Assembly (NCBI GenBank): GCA_018417955.1
Contig: JACTVC010000013.1
Span: forward strand, 1,138,633 to 1,202,632
Direction: 5' to 3'
Source of the DNA: Laccaria trichodermophora
Taxonomy: Eukaryota; Basidiomycota; Agaricomycetes; Agaricales; Hydnangiaceae
Length of the DNA: 64,000 bases
Below are positions 12,125 to 22,923 of the stretch, piece after piece (the stretch's first letter is position 1; every line of letters starts with the position of its first letter). Under the pieces are notes generated by a model. It was not told the DNA's origin, did not search any database, and was given only the letters and a program-made list of their open reading frames with translations. The position numbers and the translations under genes are program-made.

Positions 12125-12671
12125 AAACAAACAAGTACAACAAGCCCTAGGGCTAACTTTAGCCTCAGGGCTTGTAGCCGACTCTCCGGCGGGTCAGACG
12201 ATCCCGCCTCTGCGGGACTTCATGCATTCATTGACTTTCCCCCCCAAAAAAAAACCTAGTTGTGTCGACATAAATGCTAGTGCTAGACTGCTAGTTGTCC
12301 ATGACATTGAATGTATACGTGGCATATAACATTGCAGGGTCTCTTCGAGAGATCTCGAGCCTATAAAGTCCTTGTCATTGCTGATCAGCTTACCCCCAAA
12401 CCCCGAGGCCTGAGGCCTGAATACCTCTCCCGTAAACCAATCCCCCTTGCCTCCTTGCCGCAAATCGCATACACACAGAGCTACATGCACGCCCTGTCCT
12501 CCACTGCCTTCCAATCTTGACCTTCCCCACCGAGGTACATTTTCGCTGCCAACGAAGATATCCGAGGGGTCTTCAGTGATATATCGTGCACACAAGTGTG
12601 GGTCTGCCAAGGTTCAACTCCTCCATACTCAGACTGTAGAGAGGATTGGCAACCAGCCCATGAAACGAAGC
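12125..12671. other. Intergenic with a diverged repeat
   Basis: Apart from the ATAAATGCTAGTGCTAG block near 12270-12390, shared with about 4878-4985, I see no feature. A 138-codon minus-strand frame here has no recognisable motif. Confidence 0.35.
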
Positions 12672-13879
12672 CTACGCCCCCGACAAGCTAATCTCCTCAA
12701 ACCTGGACCACAAAAGATCCACTGTATCTTCTTCCGACACGTTGTTAGATTTAAAAGGACCTGCGACGATCTTAGGAACAGGTATAGTCCAGAGAGTCTC
12801 CCAGTCGATGTACCCTTCATTTTCATGAGAGGAAGGTTCATAATCATGAGGCCCAATAAAGAAAGCGTGATTGCGAAGTTCGGCAGGAGAAGAGTGGGGT
12901 GAGAGGCCTATCCGGTCTTCAAAAGGCACCTAGAAATCCCTGAACATTGCTGGGTTTGATGAAAGAAAGGAGAGACGAACGAGCAGTCGTTTAATCAGAT
13001 CATGAGCGACGGGATCACATCCCTCAGGTATCGAGTAGTCCAGCTTCTTCACTCTCTCCATCGTAAGGTATTCCGTTGCAGCTGAGAACGGATAACTTGC
13101 GAAGAGGAGGAAGTAGAGGGTACAGCCGATGGCCCACAAATCCGGGCTACACAAGACCACGATCAAACCGTGAGACAAAGACTTGTAATGCCTACGCACC
13201 CCTTCGGATCCGCTTTCGCGCGCAAGAGCAGCTCAGGCGAGATATACGCCGCGGTGCCTACAAACGTATTCGTCCGATGCGCTTCGCAGGATCAGCCAAT
13301 CGTTCGTTCAAAAGCAGTAAGATCCGACATACTATCCAAATCAGGGCCTACATATGCACACCCAAAATCCGCAATCTTAATACGCATCGACTCATCCAGT
13401 AGCGCGTTCTCAGGTTTAATATCGCGATGAGAGACGCCTGCATCGTGCAAGTATTGAATGGCCGATGTGAGTTGGGCAGTGTAATACCTCGCACACGGCA
13501 TGGCCAAGGACCCCGTCTTCTGCACCAACTGCTTGAGGTCCCCATTTGGGGCCAAGTCAAGCACGAAGTAAAGCGACGACGCATCATGGAACGAGTAATG
13601 TAACCGAATGATTCCAGGATGATGAGGCTGCGGCCTAGACGCCAGCTTGACCAAAGCCTCCTTCTCCGCGAGCACGGAGCGCGTCATCTTTTTCTTGACG
13701 AGCTGGAGCTTGTCGAGGATCTTGATCACGTAGCGCTTGTGTGTTGTTTTGTGGGTGGCTTCGACGATAGTGGCTAGCGAGCCCCAGGCGATCTCTTCGC
13801 CGATGAGAAAGTCGGCCAGACAAGCATGGCGGTGTTGTTTTGCGGTAGGAGAGACATCTGGAGCAGGTGCGGCGGACAT
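12672..13879 (-). CDS. PDK1: PDK1/Pkh-like serine/threonine kinase, 350 aa
   Basis: This is an AGC-family kinase of the 3-phosphoinositide-dependent kinase type, which would phosphorylate activation loops of other AGC kinases. Four exons read in phase: 13333-13879, 13200-13281, 12981-13146 and 12672-12929. The motifs are the loop IGEEIAWGSLATIVEA, the ATP lysine in YVIKILDKLQLVKKKM, the catalytic loop SHRDIKPENALL, IADFGCAYVG, and the activation segment RTNTFVGTAAYISPELL. The Thr in NTF is at the place of the PDK1 autophosphorylation Ser. DLWAIGCTLYFLLF and a shortened C-lobe follow. There is no PH domain, and the protein is about as short as a bare kinase domain; the usual fungal family member is longer. 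The glycine loop is atypical (AWGS). The start is the first ATG in a good context. Confidence 0.85.
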
Positions 13880-14309
13880 CCAACTCTTGCGCCGATTCCG
13901 TGCAAGACCAGTGCAAGTCGCTGGAACACTGCTTTATTATTGGGCTCCGACGAAAACAAGACCAAATAACGTGTCCTCATTATTCTCCCCAAATTCTCCC
14001 TCGTCTTGAATTTATTCAACTTAGAGAGTTGAATGTTACACTCCAAGAGTTTTAGCCCAATCACGCGCCCTCAATCTTGAAATTGTCTCGGCTGGTTCTC
14101 AAGCAAATAGTTTTATCTGCGTGTGGGCTGCGGATTCAGCACTCAATGCCACAAAAAATACCCATCCTCCGCTGCTTGGTTGCTTCATCACGGCCGAGCA
14201 AAGAGAAGCTGCATGAAAACCTACATGAACAATGAGGGAGCCATTCAAATTTCCGATTCCTACTCACGAGCTATAGCGCTAGCCTGAGTATACGGCCTTG
14301 CACCCCTTA
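13880..14309. other. Intergenic, nothing firm
   Basis: This AT-richer spacer follows the PDK1-like start. I see no coding region or repeat with support. Confidence 0.35.
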
Positions 14310-14545
14310 TGATATGGTATACGGGATCAGAAGTCTCAGTCACTACATCTCACAATGTTGACCTCTCTGTACCGCCTGGCAGGATTCGATGACTCGAAAA
14401 CCGCCAGCAATAAATTATATATGCAGCCCTCGTCGCTCGACCATGAACTCGTGCTTCTTGAGAACCGCCAGGAATAAATTATATATGCAGCCCTCGACCA
14501 TGAACTCGTGCTTATTCACCTCTAGTACGACTAAAATCTCTTTTG
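14310..14545 (+). pseudogene. Deletion relic of the kinase-like family, with local duplication
   Basis: The stretch from TGATATGGTATACGGGATCA to ATGAACTCGTGCTT parallels 16640-17040 of the short kinase-like locus with most of the middle removed. The block AACCGCCAG-AATAAATTATATATGCAGCCCTCG is present twice (about 14399 and 14462). No usable reading frame is left. Confidence 0.6.
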
Positions 14546-14563
14546 AATCTTCATTGGACAACA

Positions 14564-15859
14564 CTAAGCAAACTCTATGATGCAGGATTGCTCTTCAAGA
14601 ACTTGCTTAGCAAGCAAAAAGGTTGGCTGTTGGAAGACCTCTTGCCATTGACAGTGATCATAGAAGATCAGCTGCTTTAACATGGGGAGACGATGTGGGA
14701 AATTTAGAAAGTCGAACAATGGTTCAGAAAGCCGATCGGGTGACAAATCACCAAGTTTAAGTCTAATAGTTCGCAGCGTGGAAGGGTAGACGGGTGGTAG
14801 TGGTCGATGATTCTTATCGAAGTCATCAAGTGGGAAGTTGAATTCCTCTAGATTGGATTCTCTGGACAGGAACTCCAGGAAGTCGTGAAAGAACGGTGCA
14901 ACTGTTCTCCACGAAGACTTTCCGATGATTTCAAGAACCTTGAGATGAGAGCCACACGCCTCAATAACGGGAATTGCAACAGAATGCAAGCCTCCAACTA
15001 GCAAATGTGTGAGGTTTGGGAGCTGCCAAGTCGTGGCTGTAAGCTTGCTGTGGTCAAATCTCATATCACATTCAAGTCTCAACGTAGTCAGATTGTGAAG
15101 AGAAAGAATGGGTGTAGAGGAGTAATGTTGTGAAAATATGAATGAGTTGGCTGGCCCGCCGATTGTAAGGTATCGCAGATTGGGGGCATGTTTGATGATG
15201 TCTCCCAGAAGGTCTTGGAAAAGCTCGGTTGATGAGCGGTCAAACCGACGGGAAGGCATAGTCAATGGAAGCCACCAGTCCACCCTTCGCAAGGCGGACA
15301 GAGTTGGGAAATGAGGGATGACCTGCGTATGGGAACTTTCTTGGATACTATTGCCCACCCGTACCTTGCAGATGGCCAAATTCGTGCCATCATAGGCAAA
15401 TGGCCGGGCGAGCGAAACCATGCCAGGACACTGAGCTAGAATCTGAGCAACGATGGTTGGATTGAGCGGATCAAAGTCTTGAACTCTTGAGTTGATTTCA
15501 ACGTTTCGGACAAAACGACCATTTCCACCTCCGGCTTTCTCACTGGAAGTAGGACCCATGTAAAGAGAATCCAATAATGTGTTGGTTCCGTGGCAGATTC
15601 GTATTGTCCGATACACTGTCTCTGTGGCAAGAGCATTCCATGCCTTGCAAACTAGAAGCAAGTTGCGTTTGGTTGCGAAGCACCTCCGTTCAACGCGAAG
15701 ACTGTCACGTTCTTGGAAAGGGATGGCAACGAAAGGGACATAGTTTACGCCATCATCGACGCATGTACCGATTGTCGCGTAGTAGAAGATCTCCAACCAT
15801 AGCTCTTCTGGAACGTTCAAAAAAGGGAAGTTGGGAATCGAGTTGTGGGGGAGAGCCAT
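14564..15859 (-). CDS. F-box-like protein, copy 1 (431 aa)
   Basis: This single-exon gene encodes an agaric-type F-box-like protein, whose usual role is substrate recruitment to an SCF ubiquitin ligase. The F-box is N-terminal (LNVPEELWLEIFYYATIG, residues about 14-31) and continues in NLLLVCKAWNALATETVYRT. The rest has leucine-rich-repeat-like character (HAPNLRYLTIGGP, LHNLTTLRLECD, NLTHLLVGG, LKVLEIIGKS, LRTIRLKLGD). It is one of four paralogues here, all on the minus strand. It stands about 5 kb from the other three. The reading frame is intact from ATG 15857-15859. Confidence 0.85.
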   Translation of the reverse strand: MALPHNSIPNFPFLNVPEELWLEIFYYATIGTCVDDGVNYVPFVAIPFQERDSLRVERRCFATKRNLLLVCKAWNALATETVYRTIRICHGTNTLLDSLYMGPTSSEKAGGGNGRFVRNVEINSRVQDFDPLNPTIVAQILAQCPGMVSLARPFAYDGTNLAICKVRVGNSIQESSHTQVIPHFPTLSALRRVDWWLPLTMPSRRFDRSSTELFQDLLGDIIKHAPNLRYLTIGGPANSFIFSQHYSSTPILSLHNLTTLRLECDMRFDHSKLTATTWQLPNLTHLLVGGLHSVAIPVIEACGSHLKVLEIIGKSSWRTVAPFFHDFLEFLSRESNLEEFNFPLDDFDKNHRPLPPVYPSTLRTIRLKLGDLSPDRLSEPLFDFLNFPHRLPMLKQLIFYDHCQWQEVFQQPTFLLAKQVLEEQSCIIEFA

Positions 15860-16620
15860 GAGAGTTGGTGCAATAGTCGAGAATAGCTGTCCTCTCGAGG
15901 GATTTTCAGAGGCTACTCAGCATCGAACTACAATTGGTGAGCGCTGGCCATGGGTGTGATCAAGTATAGTGAAGTCAAGGTGAAGTTGGTCTAGTATCCA
16001 ATCAGGCTCGCGATCACGTTTCTACCGCATCCTCCTACAGCCTCCTACCACCATTGTCCGCGCTACCAAGAGGAGGCAAAATGTTTTGGACATTGAAGGC
16101 CATGTGAAGCATATTCAGACTTTCTTCCAATATCTCGCAATTGGTTGCACCTTTAGAATCCTTGGACCGAGCTACCGCTTGACATTCGTTCAGAAAATAT
16201 CGTTATTGATGACTTGATGGTCACAATCATCGACGCTAGGCGGTGAGGTTAGGAGAAAGCCAAGGAGACAGGGCATGTTTTAGGTGAGACTCACTGGAGA
16301 CTGTTTGATATGCTCACTGAATGCTGCTCGTTGATATCTAGGCTGATTTCCCATAGAATCAAGGATAATGTCGCTTTCAGAAAGATATTCAACGTCTTTC
16401 GTAGGGAAGCTGCCACCTTAGAGTCCTGGGCGCCTTCTTTCTTGACGCGAATATATCCTCATTCCTCTGCATGAGCTCCGCACACTACTTGCATGCCCTT
16501 CTCTACTATCTTCTTGCCTTTCATCCATGACCACCAATACGCTATGAAGCATATTTGGACACCAGGGAAGCCCAGCAACAATGTTTGAGCTGAGAAGTCC
16601 AAGGTCCAGGATATGACGAA
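15860..16620 (+). pseudogene. Intergenic with remnants of F-box promoter and kinase-like exon
   Basis: The part around 16010-16140 matches the upstream region of the other F-box copies (GAGGAGGCAAAATGTTTTGG also occurs near 26820). At 16193-16250 the plus strand reads ENIVIDDLMVTIIDA, the relic of the exon that in the intact kinase-like genes gives ENILISDSGVTIIDFGHA. Asp-Phe-Gly is lost. No gene can be read through. Confidence 0.5.
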
Positions 16621-16870
16621 ACTGTGGCCTGGGGGCGAGCCGATGCTACTATGGTATCCGGCATCAGAAGTCTCAGACACACTCTCGGACATCATTGGAA
16701 CTCATCCTGGGCTACAAGAAACGTCATGTTGACCTCTGTATCGCCTCACGGCAAGCCGCAAGATACGATGGATCGCAAGCAGCGACAGGAGTCACCTACC
16801 AATGGCGGCGACGAGGGTTCTGGAAATGACCGCAGCAACGACAGCAAAGGTGAGAAATGATAATCGTGGT

Positions 16871-17740
16871 ATGAGAGAGCTTAGCAGTAGCTCAGTAGGA
16901 GGGAAAGGTCTCACTGAGGATCATCCTGAGGCCACCGAGGTGCGTTCACTTCTAGTTGGACAACGTTGATCTCTCAATGACTCGAACGACCCCCAGAAAT
17001 TGATAAATGCGGCCCTCAACCGTGAACTCGTGCTTCTTTACCTCCAATACTTCATATATGACTCTCCAGTCCCTGCCTCATTTGTTCGCTCTTTGCCCTT
17101 GACTCTGCCGATGTCCAGTTCTCCGTTTTCTCCACCGGACCGCATGTATGAACCACATGAATGTATGACCATCGTGGCTACCTCGGAAATTGGGAAAGGC
17201 TCTGTTGGTACAGCCCTCCGTGGCACCCTGGAGCCAAATGACATGGATGGAGTCACGCCACTGGACGTCGTCCTGAAGCTTGCATTCAGGACTTGGCAGC
17301 GGGATTGCCTCAAGAGCGAATACAAAATTTATCTCCATCTAAAGTCGAAAGGCGTTCATCAAGGTATCACAACGGTGCTTGGTCACTTTGATGATAGGGA
17401 AGGATCTGCTTGTGCTCTAGTCATGCTCTATGCGGGAGTTCCGATCTCTGATCTGGGGAAAAAGTTGACAATCTCTGAGTGGTAAGTCTCATAATTTGCT
17501 CGTTTTCAATCCTTATTGATCCGTTTTACTGTTAGCAACTCAGCTCTATCAACGTTGGAATCCATCCACCGTGCAGGTGTAATCCATGGTGACATCCGTT
17601 CAGACAATATTCTTATCGGTGACTCGGGAGTTACAATCATCGACTTTGCTTATGCGGAACAAAGCAGTAGTAAAGAAGCCAAGGAGGGAGAGCATGCTTG
17701 CCTTCGGTCCATTCTCCAAGACTTGGCAAGTAAGGATTGA
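16871..17740 (+). CDS. Short kinase-like protein (252 aa), relative of the 33-36 kb gene
   Basis: Exons 16871-16939, 16997-17481 and 17536-17740 join in phase from an ATG at 16871. The product matches the C-terminal third of the 913-aa protein at 33366-36328: YDSPVPASFVRSLPL, a glycine loop IGKGSVGTALRG, a lysine in DVVLKLAF, ALVMLYAGVPISDL, HGDIRSDNILIGDSG and IIDFAYAE. The catalytic loop reads HGD, the pattern common in this basidiomycete kinase-like family, and the chain stops about 30 residues after DFA, so there is no C-lobe. Upstream sequence (16640-16860) still resembles the linker of the long gene but with frame shifts. It may therefore be a truncated but readable copy or a decaying one. 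Confidence 0.6.
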
Positions 17741-17820
17741 CAGAGAATGATGACATGGACGTCAGTAGTCTCGTCGAATATTAATGCATTTTTCTCCACT
17801 TTTGACAAATGACAATCTGT

Positions 17821-18035
17821 AGACTCTGAGTGGTAGGTTTCGTGATTTGGCCGTTTTCAATACTTATTGATTTGTTTTACGATTAGCAACTCAGCTCTAT
17901 CAATGCTGGAGTCCATCCACCGTGCAGGCGTTATCCATGGTGCCATCCACTTAGACCATATTTTTATTGCTGAATCAAGTGTTGCAATCATCGACTCTGC
18001 GCACGCGGAACAAAGCGGTAGTAAAAATACCAAGG
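17821..18035 (+). pseudogene. Degenerate tandem copy of the last kinase-like exon
   Basis: This repeats 17470-17690, including the intron (CTGAGTGGTAGGTTTCGTGA). The key residues are changed: HGDIRSDNIL has become HGAIHLDHIF and IIDFAYAE has become IIDSAHAE, then a stop follows. Loss of both the loop Asp and DFG marks it as non-functional. Confidence 0.8.
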
Positions 18036-18280
18036 AGTGAGAATATGCGTACTTTCGGTCCAGATTGACAGAGAATGGCGGCACGGACTCCAGTGTTCTC
18101 GTTGAGTGCATTGCACTCACCAAGAATCGGCAAAGTGAACTACTAATTCACCTCGTACTATCTTTTGGGTCGTCAGAACGTTTCTCAAGATGTGTATTAT
18201 TCCCACCTTGACTCTGAATCTTCCTCATATAGCTCGCCAGGATCACCTAATAATGATAGAAAACCTCCTAATTCTAACCT

Positions 18281-18373
18281 TCTCCTTCGTATATTGGTAA
18301 TACACGCGGTTGCTTTGTTCAAATGTCTCTTCTATTCCCGCGCAGAAACTGGGTTCGACTCCCAGATGGAGAA
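18281..18373 (+). tRNA. tRNA-like sequence with possible intron, probably a pseudo-tRNA
   Basis: The B box GGTTCGACTCC at 18352 matches the consensus exactly. The T-stem CTGGG/CCCAG, D-stem GTAT/ATAC and anticodon stem CGCGG/CCGCG all pair. The acceptor TCTCCTT/ATGGAGA pairs with one mismatch. The anticodon loop is enlarged to about 28 nt, which could be an intron after position 37. Only one base separates acceptor and D-stem, and the anticodon is uncertain. Confidence 0.35.
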
Positions 18374-18582
18374 ATGATAGCCTTTGACAGAAAGATTTTC
18401 GATTTTTCCCGTCGTCAACTGTTTAAGTACTCACTAATTTTGTCCACTCCTCTGAAGTTCAAGAGACGCGTTAGAGGTTGGCTCTGATCCCCATTTTCCC
18501 AAATGAAAGAAGAAAAAAAAACGAAAGATATAGAATATCAACGGTAGTATATGATACAATCAGTGCATGCGATCCCCCGAAC

Positions 18583-20208
18583 TTATGCCTCGATCGAAAA
18601 ACTCGTCACCTGCGGCAAATACGCGCCCGCCGCCAAATCCAACACATGCACATCATCAAACGCACTCTGGCCATTATACCCCCCAAACAAAAACACACGA
18701 CTATCCGCAAGAATCGTCGCATGGTACCCCCGCGCGCTGGGGGGTTTCCCCAGGATGGTGCGGGGTTCGTATTGGAGGGAGACGAGGTTGAAGAGGAGGA
18801 GATCGGAGCCATATTCGCTGCTGTTGTGTCCCCCCACGATGAATATGTACGATCCGACTTGCGTGGCGCTGTGTGCGAGTCTGCGGTGCGTGGGCGATTG
18901 TTGTTTAACCATGCTCCATACGAGGGTATCTTTTTCGATCAATTAGTTGGTGTCAGCGAGTGAGGAGGAGGGAGAGAAAACGCACCCAAGTTCAAAAACC
19001 ATACATCCGTAAAACACTCCTTCCCATCGCTCCCACCAATAATAACCATGACGTTCCCGATAAGCGTTGCGGTGTGGTACCCCCGCGCACTAGGTTTCTT
19101 TCCAGACGTCTCCACCTCCTCCCAGCGCATCGCCTTTTCCCCCGTCGGCCCCACCACACCATTACCCCCTGGTCCAACCTCCAACGTCCACACATCATTC
19201 AACGCGGTCAACCCGTTCCCACCACCAAATACCCATACCTTGCCTTTATAAAACACCGCTGCGTGGGCTCTCCGTGCGGTTGGGTGCGGCCCAGGGAGGA
19301 GGGTGGGTCGTGTCCAGCGTCGAGTGGTGGTGTCGAGGACGTAAGTGGCGTCGTAGTACACTGGCCCCAGCCCCCCGCCAAAAACGATGATCTTCTTATC
19401 GACGAGCGTGGCGGTGTGCGCTCTGCAGGGCGGTGGTATGTCGCCGACTGTATCTGGGTGCGTCCATTGCATCGTTTCTTTTTTAGCGAGAATGTAAGCA
19501 CACAGCATAAGTAAGAAGTAAGGAATGTAAAAAAAACACACCCGTATCAAAACAATAAATGTCCTTCGAACTATCCTTATCATCGCACCCGCCATAAAGC
19601 CACGCAGTCGTATCAACAAGCGTAACACTATGTGCACGCATCGTCCTAGAAGGGAGATGTCCCCATACAGGTGCCCGACTCCAATACATCGCAGTGCTAG
19701 GCGCGAGCTCGACATCCCGCTCATGTGGGAGTCGTGGAGTGCTTCTGTATTTCCTCAGGGTGCGATCAGCAGAGGCAGATGTGCTGGAGCGGCTTCCCCC
19801 CGTGCGGGTTGTGGATCCAGAAGATTGGGCTCTGCGTACGTTACTTGAAGATGGGGTGCCTGATGGAGGCGAGGGTATGGGGTCGGTGGAGCTCCTCCCC
19901 AGTGTCCGGATGCTCGGTGTGCGTTGTTGCAATTGGCCTGTACTCGTCGTCGTGCGAGATCTTGACGTTCCCGCCCCCCCTCCACCGCCATGAAAAGTAG
20001 ACGTAGAATTTGCAGCACTATTGTTTACGTACGGTCCACTGGCGGCGAGGGATGCAGGATCTTCCTCTGGTACGTCGCTGAGGGAGAAGCTCAGGCTGCG
20101 GGCAGAGCTCATTTCGCGATCTGGGCTGGGGAGGGAGAATTGATCGTCGTCAAGGGTGTAGAGGGAGGTGGGGTATGTGGTGTACAGACGCTGGGAGGAA
20201 GCGCTCAT
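18583..20208 (-). CDS. Kelch-repeat protein
   Basis: Three exons: about 19541-20208, 18989-19484 and 18583-18931. The N-terminal 170 residues are Ser/Thr-rich and probably disordered. A beta-propeller of kelch repeats follows, seen as RMRAHSVTLVDTTAWLYGGC, CRAHTATLVDKKIIVFGGG, RRAHAAVFYKGKVWVFGGG, ARGYHTATLIGNVMVIIGGS, RRLAHSATQVGSYIFIVGGH and ARGYHATILADSRVFLFGGY, each followed by a YVLD/VWTLE-type strand. That is six blades, about the full propeller. There is no coiled-coil tail as in Tea1. The function is likely a protein-interaction scaffold, but the sequence does not show the partner. Confidence 0.85.
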
Positions 20209-20892
20209 GGTATCTTTATCCGCTGTTTATAGTCGACGGTGTTTGATGCAGGGGTGGAGGGAAGGACAGCTCGTGTGAATATTCTCTTTTTACTCTTCTT
20301 TTTTGCGACGCATGGCGGGGTACGTTTCCAATGATGTTGTTCAACTGGAGGTTTTAGAAGGCGCGATAGAGAATACTTCCTTTGAGGAGAGCCAGAGGGT
20401 GTCAAGCTTTAGTCTCAATTATATGACGGGCCTGGCTAAACTAATCGTTTCGATTCAAAGAAATTCAAGTCATCGCAACTTAGGCGCGTTAATCCTATAC
20501 CTGCGTATTTACGGAACAGAGTATTATATGGTAGTGACATTCCAGAAGATAATCAGTCCAATATCGGTTTACACTCTTCGCCCTTAGACTCGTTGAGAAG
20601 CACGAGAAAGCCAAACTGGATGCACGGCCAGCAAGCAGCTCTTTTCAGGCAGAGAAGAATTGGAGTGTGCGGTTCATATGGGGACCTGAAAGGTGGCCTC
20701 ATATCCAACGAGGGTCCACTGAGGTCGTTGCTACAAGAACAATGAAGGAGGCTGAAATGATGGACATCACTCCATTTCCGTTGTTTCAATAAATCTAAAA
20801 AGATGTTAGCTAACGACATGTAAACAGGCCACGGAGTATTGAGAAAGTGACGATGGTGGGAACGTACACGCAAGCCCAAATATTAGACTGTG
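20209..20892. other. Spacer with 3' flank of the F-box duplication unit
   Basis: The part from about 20440 on matches 22540-22920 and 24480-24920 (for example AAATCTAAA-AGATGTTAGCTAACGACAT). It is the shared downstream part of the repeated F-box unit. I see no separate gene. Confidence 0.6.
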
Positions 20893-22176
20893 CTAAGCAA
20901 ATTCAATGCTGCAGGATCGCTCTTCGAAAGCTTGCTTCACAAGCAGAAAGGTCGGTTGTTGGAAGGCCCTTTGCCATTGTCCATGATCATAGAAGACCAG
21001 CTGCTTCAACATAGGAAGATGATGGGGAACCTTCAGAAAGTCGAACATTGGTTCAGCAAGCCGATTGGGTGACGTATTACCGAGGTGAAGTCTAATAGTT
21101 CGCAGCGCGGAAGGGTATACGGGTGGTGCTGGTTGATCTTTCGCGACGAAGCCATTGAGTGGGTAGTTGAATTCCTCTAAGTTGGGAGCTCTGTACAGGA
21201 AGTCGTGAAAGAGGCCAAACGTACTCGTTCTCCACGTTGTATGTCGGATGATTTCGAGAACTTTGAGCTGAGGGCCACATGCCTCAAGAATGGGTATCGC
21301 AACAGAATACGACCCCCCAACTAGTAGATGTGTGAGGCTTGGGAGCTGCCAAGTCGTGGCTGTGAGTTTGCCATGGTCAAATTTCTCATCACATTCAAGT
21401 CTCAACGTAGTCAGATTGTGAAGAGAAAGAATGGGTAGAGAAGAGTAGTGCACTGAAGATATATATGAGTTGGGTGGCCCGCCGATTGTAAGGTATCGCA
21501 GGTTGGGAGCATGTTTGATGATGTCTCCCAGAAGGTCGTGAAACACCTCGGTTGACGAGGCACCAGTACGCCAGGAAGGCATGGTCAATGGTAGCCACCA
21601 GTCCACCCTTCGTAAAGCGGATAGAGTTGGGAAATGTGGGATGACCTGCATATGTGAACTTTGTTGGGAACCATCGCCCACCCGAACCTTGCAAATGGCC
21701 AGGTTCATGCCATCAAAGGCAAATGGCCGGGCGAGCGATACCATGCCTGGACACTGAGCTAGAATCTGAGCAACGATGATTGGATTGAATGGATCAAAGT
21801 CCTGGACTCTCGAGTTGATTTCGACCTTTCGAACAAAATGACCATTTCCACCCCCGGCTTTCTCACTGGAAGTCTCCATGTAAAGAGAATCCAACAACGC
21901 GTTGGTTCCGTGACAGATTCGTATTGTCCGATACATAGTCTCCGTGGCAAGAGCATTCCATGCCTTGCAAACTAGAAGCAAGCTGCGTTTGGTCGCGGAG
22001 CAGCTCTGTTCAACGCGAGGGCTGTCGCGTTCTTCGAGAAGGATGGCAGCGAATGGGACATAGTCTACGCCATCATCGACGCATGTACCAACTGTCGCAC
22101 AGTAGAAGATCTCTAACCATAGTTCTTCAGGAACGTTCAAAAAAGGGTCGGGAACCGAGTTGTGAGGGAGAGTCAT
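20893..22176 (-). CDS. F-box-like protein, copy 2 (427 aa)
   Basis: This intact single-exon frame is closely similar along its length to copy 3. The F-box reads LNVPEELWLEIFYCATVG, and the LRR-like part keeps NLRYLTIGGPPNSYISSVHY and SLTHLLVGGSYSVAIP. Flanks on both sides are shared with copies 3 and 4, so the gene lies in a duplicated unit of about 2 kb. Differences from copy 1 include the loss of one residue in ETSSEKAGG. Confidence 0.85.
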   Translation of the reverse strand: MTLPHNSVPDPFLNVPEELWLEIFYCATVGTCVDDGVDYVPFAAILLEERDSPRVEQSCSATKRSLLLVCKAWNALATETMYRTIRICHGTNALLDSLYMETSSEKAGGGNGHFVRKVEINSRVQDFDPFNPIIVAQILAQCPGMVSLARPFAFDGMNLAICKVRVGDGSQQSSHMQVIPHFPTLSALRRVDWWLPLTMPSWRTGASSTEVFHDLLGDIIKHAPNLRYLTIGGPPNSYISSVHYSSLPILSLHNLTTLRLECDEKFDHGKLTATTWQLPSLTHLLVGGSYSVAIPILEACGPQLKVLEIIRHTTWRTSTFGLFHDFLYRAPNLEEFNYPLNGFVAKDQPAPPVYPSALRTIRLHLGNTSPNRLAEPMFDFLKVPHHLPMLKQLVFYDHGQWQRAFQQPTFLLVKQAFEERSCSIEFA

Positions 22177-22923
22177 GAGATCTAGCTGGTGGAAGACTTG
22201 AGTATGTATAGCTATCCTCTCGAGAGTTCTGCAGAAGGTGGTATCAGATCACAGCTGGTGAGTGCTATGTGGGATCAAGGAGAGGGCGTCCGAAATTGTG
22301 ACATCGGTAGTTGATATCAAGTTTCTTCGACTGGGCGCCAAGTAGTGAGCAGCCAGGCATGTCACAATCAGGTTCCGAGTCCGCGATCACGAGGAGGGAC
22401 TTCCAAGACCATGTGAAGGATCTTCAGACTTTCCTCTAACATCTCCCAACCGGTTGCACTTTCAAGGTGAGTGATTATTTTAATTCAGGGGAAAAAGCAA
22501 GGCGTCGCGACTGGTGCGTGTCGAACGTATACTTGCGTATTTACGTAACAGAGTCTTTCATGGTAACATTGCAGAAGATAACCAAACTAGATGCAGGGAA
22601 TGCAGCCGCGGCCAGCAAGCAGCTTTTTCCAATGCCAGAGAAGAAGTGGTAGGTCAGATTCATATGGGGACCTGGAATACGGATCTCATGTCCAATGAGC
22701 GTCCACTGAGGTCGTTGCTAAAAGCCTAAAGGGGCAGTACCACGAGTGACGAACGACGAAGGAGACTGAAATGACGGAAATGCATTGTTCCAAGGTTCCC
22801 GTTGTTTCAATAAATCTAAATAGATGTTAGCTAACGACATTTAAACAGGCCACGAGGAATTGAGAAGGTGACGATGGTGGAAACATACACACAAGTCTAA
22901 AATCTCTTCTTGGTTAGACAATG
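22177..22923. other. Spacer inside the F-box tandem array
   Basis: This carries the upstream region of copy 2 (a CGAGTCCGCGATCACG block near 22376, also at about 24246) and the downstream region of copy 3. Nothing else is seen. Confidence 0.6.

Noticed and set aside
12194..12610. 138-codon minus-strand gene
   Set aside because: No motif, no homologous segment except the short diverged repeat, and an unlikely composition.
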